From positions 310,001 through 374,000 of the forward strand of contig CBDASJ010000006.1 in NCBI GenBank assembly GCA_965199555.1: a stretch of 64,000 nt of DNA. Direction: 5' to 3'. Positions 10,911 through 18,462 of the stretch are shown piece after piece. The notes under the pieces are model-generated. The model saw only the letters and a list, made by a program, of their open reading frames with translations, was not told the origin of the DNA and ran no database searches. Both the position numbers and the translations under genes were made by a program. Within the stretch, counting starts at the first letter, position 1. Every line of letters begins with the position of its first letter. This DNA is from LMUY01 sp965199555 (GTDB taxonomy: Bacteria; Pseudomonadota; Alphaproteobacteria; Acetobacterales; Acetobacteraceae).

Positions 10911-11882
10911 TCAACGTCCCGGCTGGTCTCGCCGCGCCAGTTCATACAGCGCCACGGTGGCCGCGGCGGACACGTTCAGGCTGTCCATGCGGCCGGGCAT
11001 GGCCAGCCCGGCGATTTCATCGCAGGTTTCGCGCACCAGGCGGCGCATGCCAGGGCCTTCGGCGCCGAGCACCAGCGCCACGCGACGCTGCGCCAAGGCC
11101 GGGCCGGACAGCGCAGCGCCCCCCGCATCCAGGCCGACCGTCCACAGCCCGGCGGCCTTCAACGCCACCAGGGTGCGGGCCAGGTTGACGGCGCGGATCA
11201 ACGGCACTGCCTCCAAGGCGCCGGACGCGGCCTTGGCCAAGGCGCCGGTTTCCTCCGGCGCGTTGCGGTCCTGGGTGATGACGCAGGCAGCGCCGAACGC
11301 GGCGGCAGACCGCAGCACCGCGCCGATGTTGCGCGGGTCGCTCACCTGGTCCAGCACCAACACCGGGCCGGGCCGCTCCAACACGGCGGCCAGCAATGGC
11401 GTGCCGAGCGGGTCGGCCAACAGGGCGACGCCCTGATGCACCGCATCGCGGCCCAGGAGCTGGTCAATCCGCGAGCGGTCGGAGCGTTCGGGCGCCAACG
11501 GCCAAGGCTGCGGGCGGCGGGCCTGGAGGGCAGCCTCGGCTTCCTCCGTCAAGATCAGGCGGCGCAGGCGACGGGCCGGATTGCCCAGGGCCGCGTCCAC
11601 CGCGTGCATGCCATACAGCCAAATCGCCCCGCGCGGCGCGTCCGGCAGGCGCGGCGTGGACGGCGCACGGTCCTCACGCGCCGGGCCGGGGTGTTTCGGG
11701 CGGATGCCCAAGGGCGGGCGACTGCGCTGGTCGGCCTGAGGGGTGGATGGCTTCGGGTCGGGACGCGCACCGCCGGCGCCGGGCGGCCGGGGCGCCCCGG
11801 TCTGCGGGCGAGCGGGCGGCCGGGGAGCACCGCGACCAGAACCGCCCGCGGGACCGCCCGGCTTGCGGGGAGGATGTGACAT
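10911..11882 (-). CDS. rlmB: 23S rRNA (guanosine-2'-O)-methyltransferase RlmB/TrmH-family
   Basis: A 323-residue SPOUT methyltransferase that modifies a ribose in 23S rRNA (G2251 in E. coli). The SpoU motifs are in order: VLDQVSDPRNIGAVLRSA, LVLGAEGPGMRRL and DSLNVSAAATVALYE, which form the SAM-binding knot. A substrate-binding N-terminal domain starts near residue 88 (IWLYGMHAVDAAL). The first 85 or so residues are a Pro/Gly/Arg-rich, disordered extension that makes the protein longer than E. coli RlmB. In many alphaproteobacteria rlmB lies just before tRNA-Tyr, tRNA-Gly and tuf; here only tRNA-Tyr remains beside it. Confidence 0.93.
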   Translation of the reverse strand: MSHPPRKPGGPAGGSGRGAPRPPARPQTGAPRPPGAGGARPDPKPSTPQADQRSRPPLGIRPKHPGPAREDRAPSTPRLPDAPRGAIWLYGMHAVDAALGNPARRLRRLILTEEAEAALQARRPQPWPLAPERSDRSRIDQLLGRDAVHQGVALLADPLGTPLLAAVLERPGPVLVLDQVSDPRNIGAVLRSAAAFGAACVITQDRNAPEETGALAKAASGALEAVPLIRAVNLARTLVALKAAGLWTVGLDAGGAALSGPALAQRRVALVLGAEGPGMRRLVRETCDEIAGLAMPGRMDSLNVSAAATVALYELARRDQPGR

Positions 11883-11952
11883 CGCTGCCGTATAGCGACC
11901 TTGCCGCCTTGGAGCTACACCGGCCGGGCAAGCACACACAGGGATTGCGCCG

Positions 11953-12721
11953 ATGACCAGCGAGATCGTGGTGACAGACCGCCCCGGCGTGCGGGAGATC
12001 ACCCTCGATCGCCCAGCCAAGCGCAACGCCCTCACCCGGGCCATGTATCGCGCCCTGGGCGACGCGATAGCGGGCGCGCAGGGCGCCGGCGCCCGGGCCA
12101 TCTGGCTGCACGGCAGCGCGGACTGCTTCACCGCCGGCAACGACCTGGACGACTTCGCCCGTGCGATGCCCGGCGAGCGCTCCGCCGCCTGGGACTTCCT
12201 GGAGCAGCTGATCGCATGCGACATCCCCTCTCGTCGCTGCCGTTAACGGTGCCGCCGTCGGCGTGGGAACGACCATGCTGCTGCATTGCGACCTGGTTTA
12301 TTGTTCCGCCGCGGCACGGTTCCAACTGCCGTTCGTCAATTTGGGGCTTTGCCCGGAAGCAGCATCCAGCCTGCTGCTGCCACAGCGCGCCGGTGCACTG
12401 CGCGCGGCCGAGCTCCTGCTGCTCGGCGAGCCGTTCGATGCGGAGGCGGCGTTGCAGGCGGGCGTGGTGAACGCGGTGCTGCCGGACGCCGCAGCGACCA
12501 ACGGCCTGGCGCTGTCCCGCGCGGAGGCGCTTGCCGCCAAGCCAGTGGAAGCGTTGCGCACGACGCGCGCCTTGCTGCGACGCAACCGGACGGAGGTGAC
12601 GGCGGTGATGCGGGAAGAAGCCGCAACCTTTGCCCGGCTGCTGCACGGCCCCGAAGCGTGCGAGGTTCTGGCCGCGCGAGCGGAACGCCGCGCACCCGAT
12701 TTCACCCGCTTGGCCGGGTAA
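11953..12721 (+). pseudogene. Enoyl-CoA hydratase/isomerase, frameshifted
   Basis: Two frames together make one crotonase-family protein. Codons from 11953 give the N-terminal half (EITLDRPAKRNALTRAM, FTAGNDLDDF), ending at a premature stop at 12246. From about 12232 another frame continues with VNGAAVGVGTTMLLHCDLVY and the C-terminal half to 12721. One surplus base near 12225-12232 (CCCCTCTCGTC where CCCCTCGTC is expected) explains the break. The oxyanion-hole regions (GNDL and GAAVGVG) lie on either side of the lesion. The gene is either a recent pseudogene or carries a sequencing error; both halves otherwise look fully conserved. Confidence 0.85.
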
Positions 12722-12731
12722 CCGCACGGCG

Positions 12732-12760
12732 TTGACAAGCAACCGACGGAAGGAATAGGT
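12732..12760 (+). promoter_or_regulatory. Likely sigma-70 promoter of tRNA-Tyr
   Basis: A consensus -35 box TTGACA is at 12732-12737; a weak -10 (AATAGG) begins near 12754 at about 16-bp spacing. The tRNA begins 12 bases further on. Confidence 0.5.
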
Positions 12761-12771
12761 CCGGCGTTGAT

Positions 12772-12855
12772 GGAGGGGTGCCCGAGTGGCTAAAGGGGGC
12801 GGACTGTAAATCCGCTGCTGTAATGGCTACGTTGGTTCGAATCCAACCCCCTAAC
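12772..12855 (+). tRNA. tRNA-Tyr (GTA), 3' acceptor end altered
   Basis: A class II tRNA with acceptor 5' strand GGAGGGG, anticodon arm GCGGA-CTGTAAA-TCCGC (anticodon GTA), a long variable arm and T-arm GTTGG-TTCGAAT-CCAAC. The 3' acceptor strand reads CCCCTAA where CCCCTCC is needed, so pairs 1-72 and 2-71 are lost; the next bases are CGCG rather than A-CCA. The body is intact but the last few bases have been replaced, as if foreign DNA joined here. Function of this copy is doubtful unless the end is repaired or another tRNA-Tyr exists. Confidence 0.85.
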
Positions 12856-13002
12856 GCGCGGACTCACGGCGGACTCATAGCTGCTTGCGGTAGCCACCTT
12901 CGCCAGGGGGGGGCAACACCAGCCTCCGATTTTCAATCCCGCAGGCCATCGGCCCGGCTGTGGCGGCTTGTCTTACCGGCGATCCGCGTGGAACTATCGC
13001 AG

Positions 13003-13767
13003 ATGCTCCATGCCGTATTAGAGCCTCAGCATGCCTCCGAATGGATCAACGGCATCACCGGCGCTTTCGGCGCGGCCGTCGGGAGCATGGTAACGATCAT
13101 CTTCACCGCCTGGTTCAACCGACGAACCCGCGCGCAGGAGCGCAGGGAGAAGTTCGCAGCCGGTGCCTTTGGAGCCTTTCAACGCCTGAACCAAATCTAC
13201 TCGATTTCGCTCGGGGTTCGGGACCACCTTCTTATTGGCCAATCAGCGGCCGAGAAGTCAAAGGCAAGGCCATGCTTCACGACTATGGCCCTCCACAACC
13301 CTTCGGAACCGGTTAGGTTTCCGTTAGAAGAACTGTGGACTGTCACTCAACTTGGCGGCCCAGACCTTGTCAATGCGGTCGTTTCTTTAGACCACGCGTT
13401 TAACCAAATTCTTCGCTCGATGGAAAAGTATAGTGTGCTTCGAGATGAGGTGTTTAGACTGCTTCCGTCCCCGGACGAGATGGAAGGAGTGTCAGGCCAT
13501 ATGAGCCTTGATGCTTCACAGATGAAAAGGCTTTTACCCAAGTTCGCGGTCTTGGACAGCGTATTGGAGCAAGTTGCCGACAATGCAACAAGCCTCTCAT
13601 TGGACGCGTTCACGGCGATTACCCGATTGGTGAGACTCAAATCGCACCCGCTTGGCAAAGCGTTCTCCGTGACCTTGCCTGATCCCAACCACACAGATGT
13701 CACAATAAGCGCTACGGATGGCCGCAAAGTACAATGGAGCCGTCTGGGTCGCGTGCGCAAACGATAG
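13003..13767 (+). CDS. Unknown membrane-anchored protein
   Basis: A 254-residue protein with one N-terminal transmembrane segment (about 15-38) followed by a strongly basic stop-transfer stretch (NRRTRAQERREKF) and a cytoplasmic helical domain. I recognise no family. The frame is open through the tRNA upstream, but the ATG at 13003 (or the GTG at 12988) is the plausible start, with GGAA about 9 bases before the ATG. Base composition is visibly less GC-rich than in the core genes, and codons such as TTA, AGA and ATA appear, suggesting transfer. The gene begins 150 bases after tRNA-Tyr and is followed after 23 bases by a second small membrane protein. Confidence 0.7.
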   Translation: MLHAVLEPQHASEWINGITGAFGAAVGSMVTIIFTAWFNRRTRAQERREKFAAGAFGAFQRLNQIYSISLGVRDHLLIGQSAAEKSKARPCFTTMALHNPSEPVRFPLEELWTVTQLGGPDLVNAVVSLDHAFNQILRSMEKYSVLRDEVFRLLPSPDEMEGVSGHMSLDASQMKRLLPKFAVLDSVLEQVADNATSLSLDAFTAITRLVRLKSHPLGKAFSVTLPDPNHTDVTISATDGRKVQWSRLGRVRKR

Positions 13768-13790
13768 GCTCTTCTCGCCTACCCGCGCTC

Positions 13791-14192
13791 ATGCCACGCT
13801 CGGCCATGCGCTACGCTTCTGCTAGCCGAACTTTCTGCAACATCATTACCGTGCTGGCGTCCATCGCGGCAGCCGGACTGTGGTGGTATGCGAGTGTGGT
13901 CAACGTTCTACCCATTCCCGGCCAGACCGGAATCGCGTTTGGAAACATGGACCTCTATCCGACACTGGTGGCAGGGTCCTACTGGAATGCTCGTGCTGCA
14001 ATAGCGGCTGCGGTTGCAGCGGGGGCGCAAGCGGTCGCCACGTTCATCGACATGGGTCTACGCAGCCGCCGCGCGCCTCCCCTCATGTCGGCGCCAGTTC
14101 CTCCTCCTCAACCGCCACCATCCGCTCCACCTACCCTCCCAGCGCCCGCGTCCACGCCGGCAGCAGCGCTGGGGTCGTCTACACCAACATAA
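13791..14192 (+). CDS. Unknown two-helix membrane protein with Pro-rich tail
   Basis: A 133-residue protein with two hydrophobic segments (about 16-37 and 66-88) and a tail (from about 95) made largely of Pro, Ala and Ser. There is no recognisable domain. It starts at the ATG 13791 (13806 is an alternative), 23 bases after the previous membrane protein, and the two are probably co-transcribed. The pairing of two small membrane proteins with foreign base composition suggests an accessory function, which cannot be named. Confidence 0.6.
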   Translation: MPRSAMRYASASRTFCNIITVLASIAAAGLWWYASVVNVLPIPGQTGIAFGNMDLYPTLVAGSYWNARAAIAAAVAAGAQAVATFIDMGLRSRRAPPLMSAPVPPPQPPPSAPPTLPAPASTPAAALGSSTPT

Positions 14193-14592
14193 AGCGAAGG
14201 TGCTCCACACGAGCGGGAGCCGGCTTTCGGTGGCCAGTGCCAATATCGCCTGGTTCTCGTCGCCTATCGTTACAAAGGCCCTCGTCGAGGGTCATTAACC
14301 TGTGGGGATTTCTTCACTGCAGCGGCCGCAAGGTCGCGCGCAACGCTCATGATAACCGCGTTCCCCCATCGGAAAGTTCATGCAGAGCTTATCAAGCTGG
14401 ATGTTCAAGCACGAACTCGGAAAGTTGCGCGATGCCTACATGGCCAGCTCTCGATCTTTCGAGCAAGCCGCGCAAAACGCCGAAGCTGCAATGGGTCGGG
14501 CGTCCTCAGAAACCAGCCGTGCATGGGAATCAGAATACTTTCGACGCGAAGAAGCGAGCGAGGCAGTGTTTCTAGTGCGAGAGGCGTTTCTA

Positions 14593-15418
14593 GGGTCTGT
14601 CCCCATTGCGTTGGTCACGGTCGTTCTGATTCGCTCTGGTTTGGAGGTGGACCATGGCGGAGCAGTTCTGGCTGAGCGACGTGCAATGGGCGGTGATTGA
14701 GCCGTTGTTGCCGCACCTGGGTGGCAAGCCTCGGGTCGATGATCGACGGGTTATCAGCGGTATCCTGCATCGGTATCGCGAAGGCCTTCGGTGGCGGGCT
14801 GTTCCAGCCGAGTACGGGCCACGCACCACGCTCTTCAACCGCTTCGACCGCTGGAGCGAGAAGGGTATCTGGCAGGGACTGCTGGCGGCGCTTGTGGCAT
14901 GCCAAGACCCGCCGGAGTTTGCCATGGTCGACAGCTCTGCCGTGCGTGCCCACCGTTCGGCAGCGGGTGCAAAAGGGGGCAGCAAAACCAGGCGATCGGC
15001 CGTTCGCGCGGTGGTCCCACAACCAAAATCCACGCTCTCGCGGACGGAGCCGGCCGCCTCTACGCCTTGATGCTCACCGCCGGCCAAGTCCACGACATTC
15101 ATGGTGGCAGAGCCCTGCTGGTCAGCGTGCCACCCATGCGCAAGCTCATCGCCGACAAGGCCTACGACGCAAACGACCTGCGCGACTTCCTCGCCAACCA
15201 GGGCACCGAACCCGTCATCTCGCCCAATCAACGCCGCCTTATCCGACCGGCGTTCGACAGGATCGCATACCGAGCCCGCAACCTGATCGAGCGAGCCTTT
15301 TGCCGTCTCAAGGATTGGCGCGCCGTTGCAACCCGCTACGACAAAACGGCCCGCAACTTCCTGGCCGGCATTTGCCTCGCCGTCCTCGTCACCGATTGGC
15401 TCCAATGAGTCCACGCCC
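14593..15418 (+). mobile_element. IS5-family (IS427-like) insertion sequence
   Basis: An 826-bp element flanked on both sides by TA (14591-14592 and 15419-15420), the target duplication of this IS group. The ends are imperfect inverted repeats: GGGTCTGTCCCCATTG at the left, and the complement of the right end reads GGGCGTGGACTCATTG. It carries one transposase gene in two frames. It sits inside an unknown gene whose frame is restored when the element is removed. Confidence 0.85.
14654..15408 (+). CDS. IS427-type transposase (two frames)
   Basis: The first frame (14654 to about 14986) gives the N-terminal DUF4096-like domain (EQFWLSDVQWAVIEPLLP) and the first catalytic Asp (MVDSSAVRAH). The second frame, which is the -1 frame, gives QAIGRSRGGPTTKIHALADG, the second Asp (LIADKAYDAN) and the Glu region (IERAFCRLKDWR), ending at 15408. 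An A4G5 run at 14971-14979 is a possible -1 slippage site, as is usual for this IS group; a one-base loss in the AAAA run at 14984-14987 would equally explain it. Recoding or inactivation cannot be separated here. Confidence 0.8.
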
Positions 15419-15815
15419 TAATTTCGCTTTTCCATCTTTGGGAACGGCACGCAGCTAAGTGGCTGGGGGTGCCCGGCAAGACTTACGACCACTCTGCAAC
15501 GATCGCTTGGTTGCGAGCCAAAGGTGTCAACCCTCACGAAGACTACATCCAGCGCCTGTCCTTAGCTGCCAACTGCGCGAAGCATGGCCCCGGGAGGGCA
15601 TGCGACCAACTTCGCGCGGCAAATCCGGCTCTGTTCGGCGAGTACGACACGGGTTACCCGGGATACGCCCGCGGCGGCATGCAGATCAGGAGCGCCGATG
15701 TCGAAGATTTCTTCGCGGCGCTTCGGGCGTCTGGACCGACGTAATCCAATGCTACACTGGGTCTAAACGCTGCTACTCTGCGCAAAAGTCGATGGACCGG
15801 GTGGGGAGAGAATTG

Positions 15816-16079
15816 ATGGCTCAGGTTCTTGTTACGGCAGAAATCGCTTCACGTGCCGTCCGAGTAGCCCTCGAGAGGTTGGCGCCAAAGCCCAACTCCA
15901 TGCGCACAGGTTGGAGGCATGATGAAAACCTGCTGGAGGCGGTATGCGAAGCTTCTGCTTGGGCAATCGGCCATAAATCCTGTGGAGGCATGGGAATGGT
16001 TTCGCTCAGCCTTGAGGAAGTCGCCTTGCTCAAGCCGTTTCTCCCTGCCGCCACCCTGGATGAGCAGATTGGCCGGTGA
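15816..16079 (+). CDS. Small hypothetical protein
   Basis: An 87-residue soluble protein starting at the ATG 15816, with GGGGAGAG 6 bases upstream. It is helical, with a Cys/Gly patch (GHKSCGGMGM) and an acidic, hydrophobic end (SLEEVALLKPFLPAA). No family is recognised. It follows the IS-split gene by 71 bases on the same strand and is probably part of the same accessory cluster. Confidence 0.5.
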   Translation: MAQVLVTAEIASRAVRVALERLAPKPNSMRTGWRHDENLLEAVCEASAWAIGHKSCGGMGMVSLSLEEVALLKPFLPAATLDEQIGR

Positions 16080-16182
16080 TGGTCTAGGCAGGTCTCAACC
16101 CGCCCCAGCGGTAGGGCCTAGCTCTATGCGTATCGTAGACCGGGCTGAACAGGATCGAGCAGGAACAGGCGGGAGAGAACGG

Positions 16183-16340
16183 ATGAGCGGCTGGGGACCA
16201 TGGCGCGAGCTTTCGACGGAAGAGCTGATCGAGGTGGTCGCGCCCGGCGGTGAAATCCGAAGCAAGGTCGGCAGTTACTATTCCGGAAACACGTTCATCA
16301 TCGAAGACCTCGCTGTCGACGTGCGGGTAGGCGATGAGAG
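16183..16340 (+). pseudogene. 5' fragment of an unknown gene cut by an IS
   Basis: The ATG at 16183 has a good ribosome site (GGGAGAG) and encodes about 52 residues of a native-looking protein (SGWGPWRELSTEELIEVVAP, then a beta-rich stretch to VRVGDE). It then runs into the end of an IS5-type remnant near 16341, after which the frame is meaningless. The rest of the gene is missing. The C-terminal fragment at 17665-17804, on the far side of the IS cluster, may or may not belong to it. Confidence 0.55.
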
Positions 16341-16738
16341 TCCATCCGGGATCATGTGTTTTTCTGACAGAGCTTTCGCAGCATCAGTCGGATGGATGCG
16401 AGACGTAGGAATGCGACGGCTTTGCGGTTCAAGCACTCCCAGTCTTTTGCCAGACGGCGGCACCGGTTGAGCCATGCGATGGTGCGCTCGACGATCCACC
16501 GCTTCGGCAGGACGGTGAAGCCTTTTGCCACGTCCGAGCGCTTGACGATCTCTACGTCGACTTGACGCATCACCTGCTTCAGCCCGCTTTGGAACTGCGG
16601 CCCTTGGTAGCCGCCGTCGGCGTAGAGCTTGAGCAGAAAAGGATGCAGGCCAAACATGGTCGCCATCAGCAGCACGCCCCCGTCACGGTCCTGGATATCG
16701 GCGGCATGGACGATGGCGTGAAGGAGCAGACCCTGAGA
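16341..16738 (-). mobile_element. IS5-family remnant (transposase C-terminal part)
   Basis: The minus strand encodes the C-terminal part of a DDE transposase (YADGGYQGPQF, PKRWIVERTIAWLNRCRRLA, ending LRKLCQKNT, stop at 16352). It is clearly related to, but not identical with, the complete element next to it. Its terminal bases (GGGATCATGTG...TTTTTCTGACAG) resemble the neighbour's end. The upstream part of the transposase is missing exactly where the second IS begins at 16739, and it does not reappear beyond that IS at 17665, so an IS-mediated deletion is likely. Confidence 0.8.
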
Positions 16739-16758
16739 GTCGATCCAAGATCATGTTG
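16739..16758 (+). repeat. Terminal inverted repeat, left end
   Basis: GTCGATCCAAGATCATGTTG; exact reverse complement of 17645-17664. Confidence 0.85.
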
Positions 16759-17586
16759 TTTTCTGACATAGGCGTCGGAGCATTAGCCTGATTGACGCCC
16801 AACGCAGGAAAGCGAGGGCGTTACGGTTCAGGCACTCCCAATCTTTGGCCAAGCGTCGGCAGCGGTTCAGCCAGGCGATCGTGCGTTCGACGATCCAGCG
16901 TTTTGGCAGCACGACGAAGCGAGCGACGTCGGATCGCTTGACGATCTCGATGTTGACCTGGCTGCAGACGTGGGCCAACCCGTCCTGAAAGCGCGGTCCC
17001 TGGTAGCCACCGTCGGCATAGAGCTTGAGCAGGAACGGGTAGAGCCCGAACAACGAGGCCATCAGCAGCACACCGCCATCACGGTCTTGGATGTCGGCGG
17101 CATGTACGATCGCTTGCATCAGCAAGCCTTGCATATCGACAAGGACGTGGCGCTTCTTGCCTTTGATTTTCTTGCCCGCATCAAAGCCGGGCGGGTCCGA
17201 AATCCCCCTTTTTCCGCGCTCTTGACACTTTGACTGTCGATAATGGCCGCAGTCGGGCTCGCTTGGCGCCCTGCCTGCTCGCGGCAGGCGACGTAAAGCG
17301 CGTGGTGCAGCCGGTCGAGCGTGCCGTCGTGCTCCCAACGCTTGAAGTAAAAGTTGACCGTGCTGCGCGGCGGCAGGTCCTTGGGGATCGCGGCCCACTG
17401 GCACCCGGTGCTCAGCACATACATCAGCCCGTTGACTATCTCGCGCACATCCACCGTCCGCTTGTTGCCACCCCGCTTGGCGCGAGGGATCAGCGGCTTG
17501 GTCAGCGACCACTCGGCATCCGTCAGGTCGCTTGGATATCGCAACCTACTACGGTCATACCGACCGCGGTTCTCAACCGTCCACAT
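16751..17586 (-). CDS. IS5-family transposase (two frames)
   Basis: Frame one runs from the ATG at 17586 (RLRYPSDLTDAEWSLTKPLI, then the first catalytic Asp in AAIIDSQSVKSAEKG). Frame two is shifted by -1 and continues with ISDPPGFDAGKKIKGKKRH, the second Asp region (LYADGGYQGPRF) and the Glu region (WIVERTIAWLNRCRRLAKDW), stopping at 16751. The switch occurs on an A5G5 run at 17213-17204, a classic -1 slippery stretch. About 278 residues are produced by frameshifting, a normal size for this IS group, so the element may still be active. Confidence 0.8.
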
Positions 17587-17644
17587 TCCACTACCCTCGC
17601 GACTCGACGCAAAAGCGATGGAATCACAACCGACTCACCAGACT

Positions 17645-17664
17645 CAACATGATCTTGGATCGAC
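17645..17664 (-). repeat. Terminal inverted repeat, right end
   Basis: Exact reverse complement of 16739-16758; marks the outer end of the complete IS5-type element. Confidence 0.85.
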
Positions 17665-17804
17665 ACTTAGACAAAGCTGCTCAACAGGACTTAACGTCGA
17701 CACGCGAGCGACTAGTAGGTGTAAATCCTCCAGAATGGCTACATATGAAGCAATTAGCGCCCAGACTAATCGCTCCCAAGCCAAGTTTTGTTAAATTGGA
17801 TTAG
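17665..17804 (+). pseudogene. 3' fragment of an unknown gene
   Basis: A frame continuing out of the IS end codes for about 46 residues (DKAAQQDLTSTRERLVGVNP, PPEWLHMKQLAPRLI) and stops at 17804. The composition is much lower in GC than the surroundings and reads like the C-terminus of a real protein whose beginning was lost when the IS elements arrived. No family is recognised. Confidence 0.4.
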
Positions 17805-17843
17805 CCGGCTGCAAGTCTCGGACTACAAACTCTGCCCACACCT

Positions 17844-17985
17844 CTAGAACCGAGCCGCCGCGGCACTGCGGGACATGCCACCGTCTACCGCAGTAATCAC
17901 GCGGCCGCGCAGATTATTCCCATACGTCTTGTCCATCACCGCTGGCCTCCAACCCCGCCTACATGGTGAATTAGATCAGCCACGA
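17844..17985 (-). mobile_element. IS630-family remnant (5' end only)
   Basis: The minus strand from 17936 reads MDKTYGNNLRGRVITAVDGG and then SRSAAAARF followed by a stop at 17844. This is the N-terminal helix-turn-helix start of an IS630 transposase, cut off after 30 residues. The upstream bases (CTGATCTAATTCACCATG and GGTTGGAGGCCAGCGGTG) match the corresponding end of the second IS630 remnant at 21316-21704. Confidence 0.75.
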
Positions 17986-18092
17986 GCCGGGCAAGCCTTT
18001 CGACTAAGGTTGGGTGGGGGGACACGCTTTGATTCCTTCGTGTTCGACGCATGTCGTTGCCCCAGCCGCCTGTATTGTGCTGCACGCGTCCG

Positions 18093-18383
18093 TCAAACGA
18101 AGCCGACTGCCATACCAGCCAGCGCAGCGCCGGCGCGCAGGTCTACGTCAGTTTCGGCGGCACATCTCTCCATCAGATGCAGCCACAGCGTGCGGATCGT
18201 CACTTCGCGTCCGGTCGACCGCATCGCTGCCTCCGTGCGCTCCAGCAGCGCCAGCACGCGCAGCTCGGCGCCTTCGTCGAACAGGTATTGCGTGCGCCAG
18301 GCGGCGCGGCGAACGGCTGGCAGGTCGGCCAAGGCGCGACGGGGCGGGCGTTCATAGGCAGCGACGGGCTCGGAAGCAGACAT
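18093..18383 (-). CDS. Small hypothetical protein
   Basis: A 96-residue mostly helical protein starting at the ATG 18383. Arg, Ala and Glu are abundant (RRALADLPAVRRAAWRTQYL, ELRVLALLERTEAAM, REVTIRTLWLHLMERCAAET) and the end is hydrophobic. It may be a small DNA- or protein-binding protein, but no domain is recognisable. It is divergent from the DUF4189 pseudogene with about 80 bases between them. Confidence 0.5.
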   Translation of the reverse strand: MSASEPVAAYERPPRRALADLPAVRRAAWRTQYLFDEGAELRVLALLERTEAAMRSTGREVTIRTLWLHLMERCAAETDVDLRAGAALAGMAVGFV

Positions 18384-18462
18384 GCAGGTTTGTAGCGAGC
18401 GGCCGGCAGCGGGGATAGCAGCGGACCTTCTCGCCCGCCGCACGCCGTGCAAGCGTGGTCGC

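Larger units (their letters stand above)
14380..15744 (+). pseudogene. Unknown gene split by an IS element
   Basis: The left part, 14380-14592, encodes an N-terminal helical segment (MQSLSSWMFKHELGKLRDAY onward). The right part, 15421-15744, encodes a C-terminal segment (GKTYDHSATIAWLRAKGV...ADVEDFFAALRASGPT). If the IS at 14593-15418 and one TA are removed, codon ...TTT CTA joins ATT TCG... in the same frame, and a single ORF of about 178 residues results. GGAAAG precedes the ATG. The protein family is unknown; the C-terminal half resembles a small soluble lysozyme-like or helical fold only vaguely. As it stands the gene is broken. Confidence 0.75.
16739..17664 (-). mobile_element. IS5-family insertion sequence with perfect 20-bp terminal repeats
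   Basis: A 926-bp element bounded by exact 20-bp inverted repeats at 16739-16758 and 17645-17664. The outermost bases (TCGA at each end) are palindromic and could be the target duplication, which would leave 15-bp repeats inside. It holds a transposase gene in two frames on the minus strand and has inserted into, or replaced part of, the older related IS at 16341-16738. Confidence 0.85.

Noticed and set aside
12778..13003. Open frame running through tRNA-Tyr into the membrane protein at 13003
   Set aside because: The first residues are just the translated tRNA, and a plausible start lies at 13003 (or 12988).
16739..17664. Composite transposon formed by the two IS5-type copies
   Set aside because: The copies are directly adjacent, one is truncated, and nothing lies between them.
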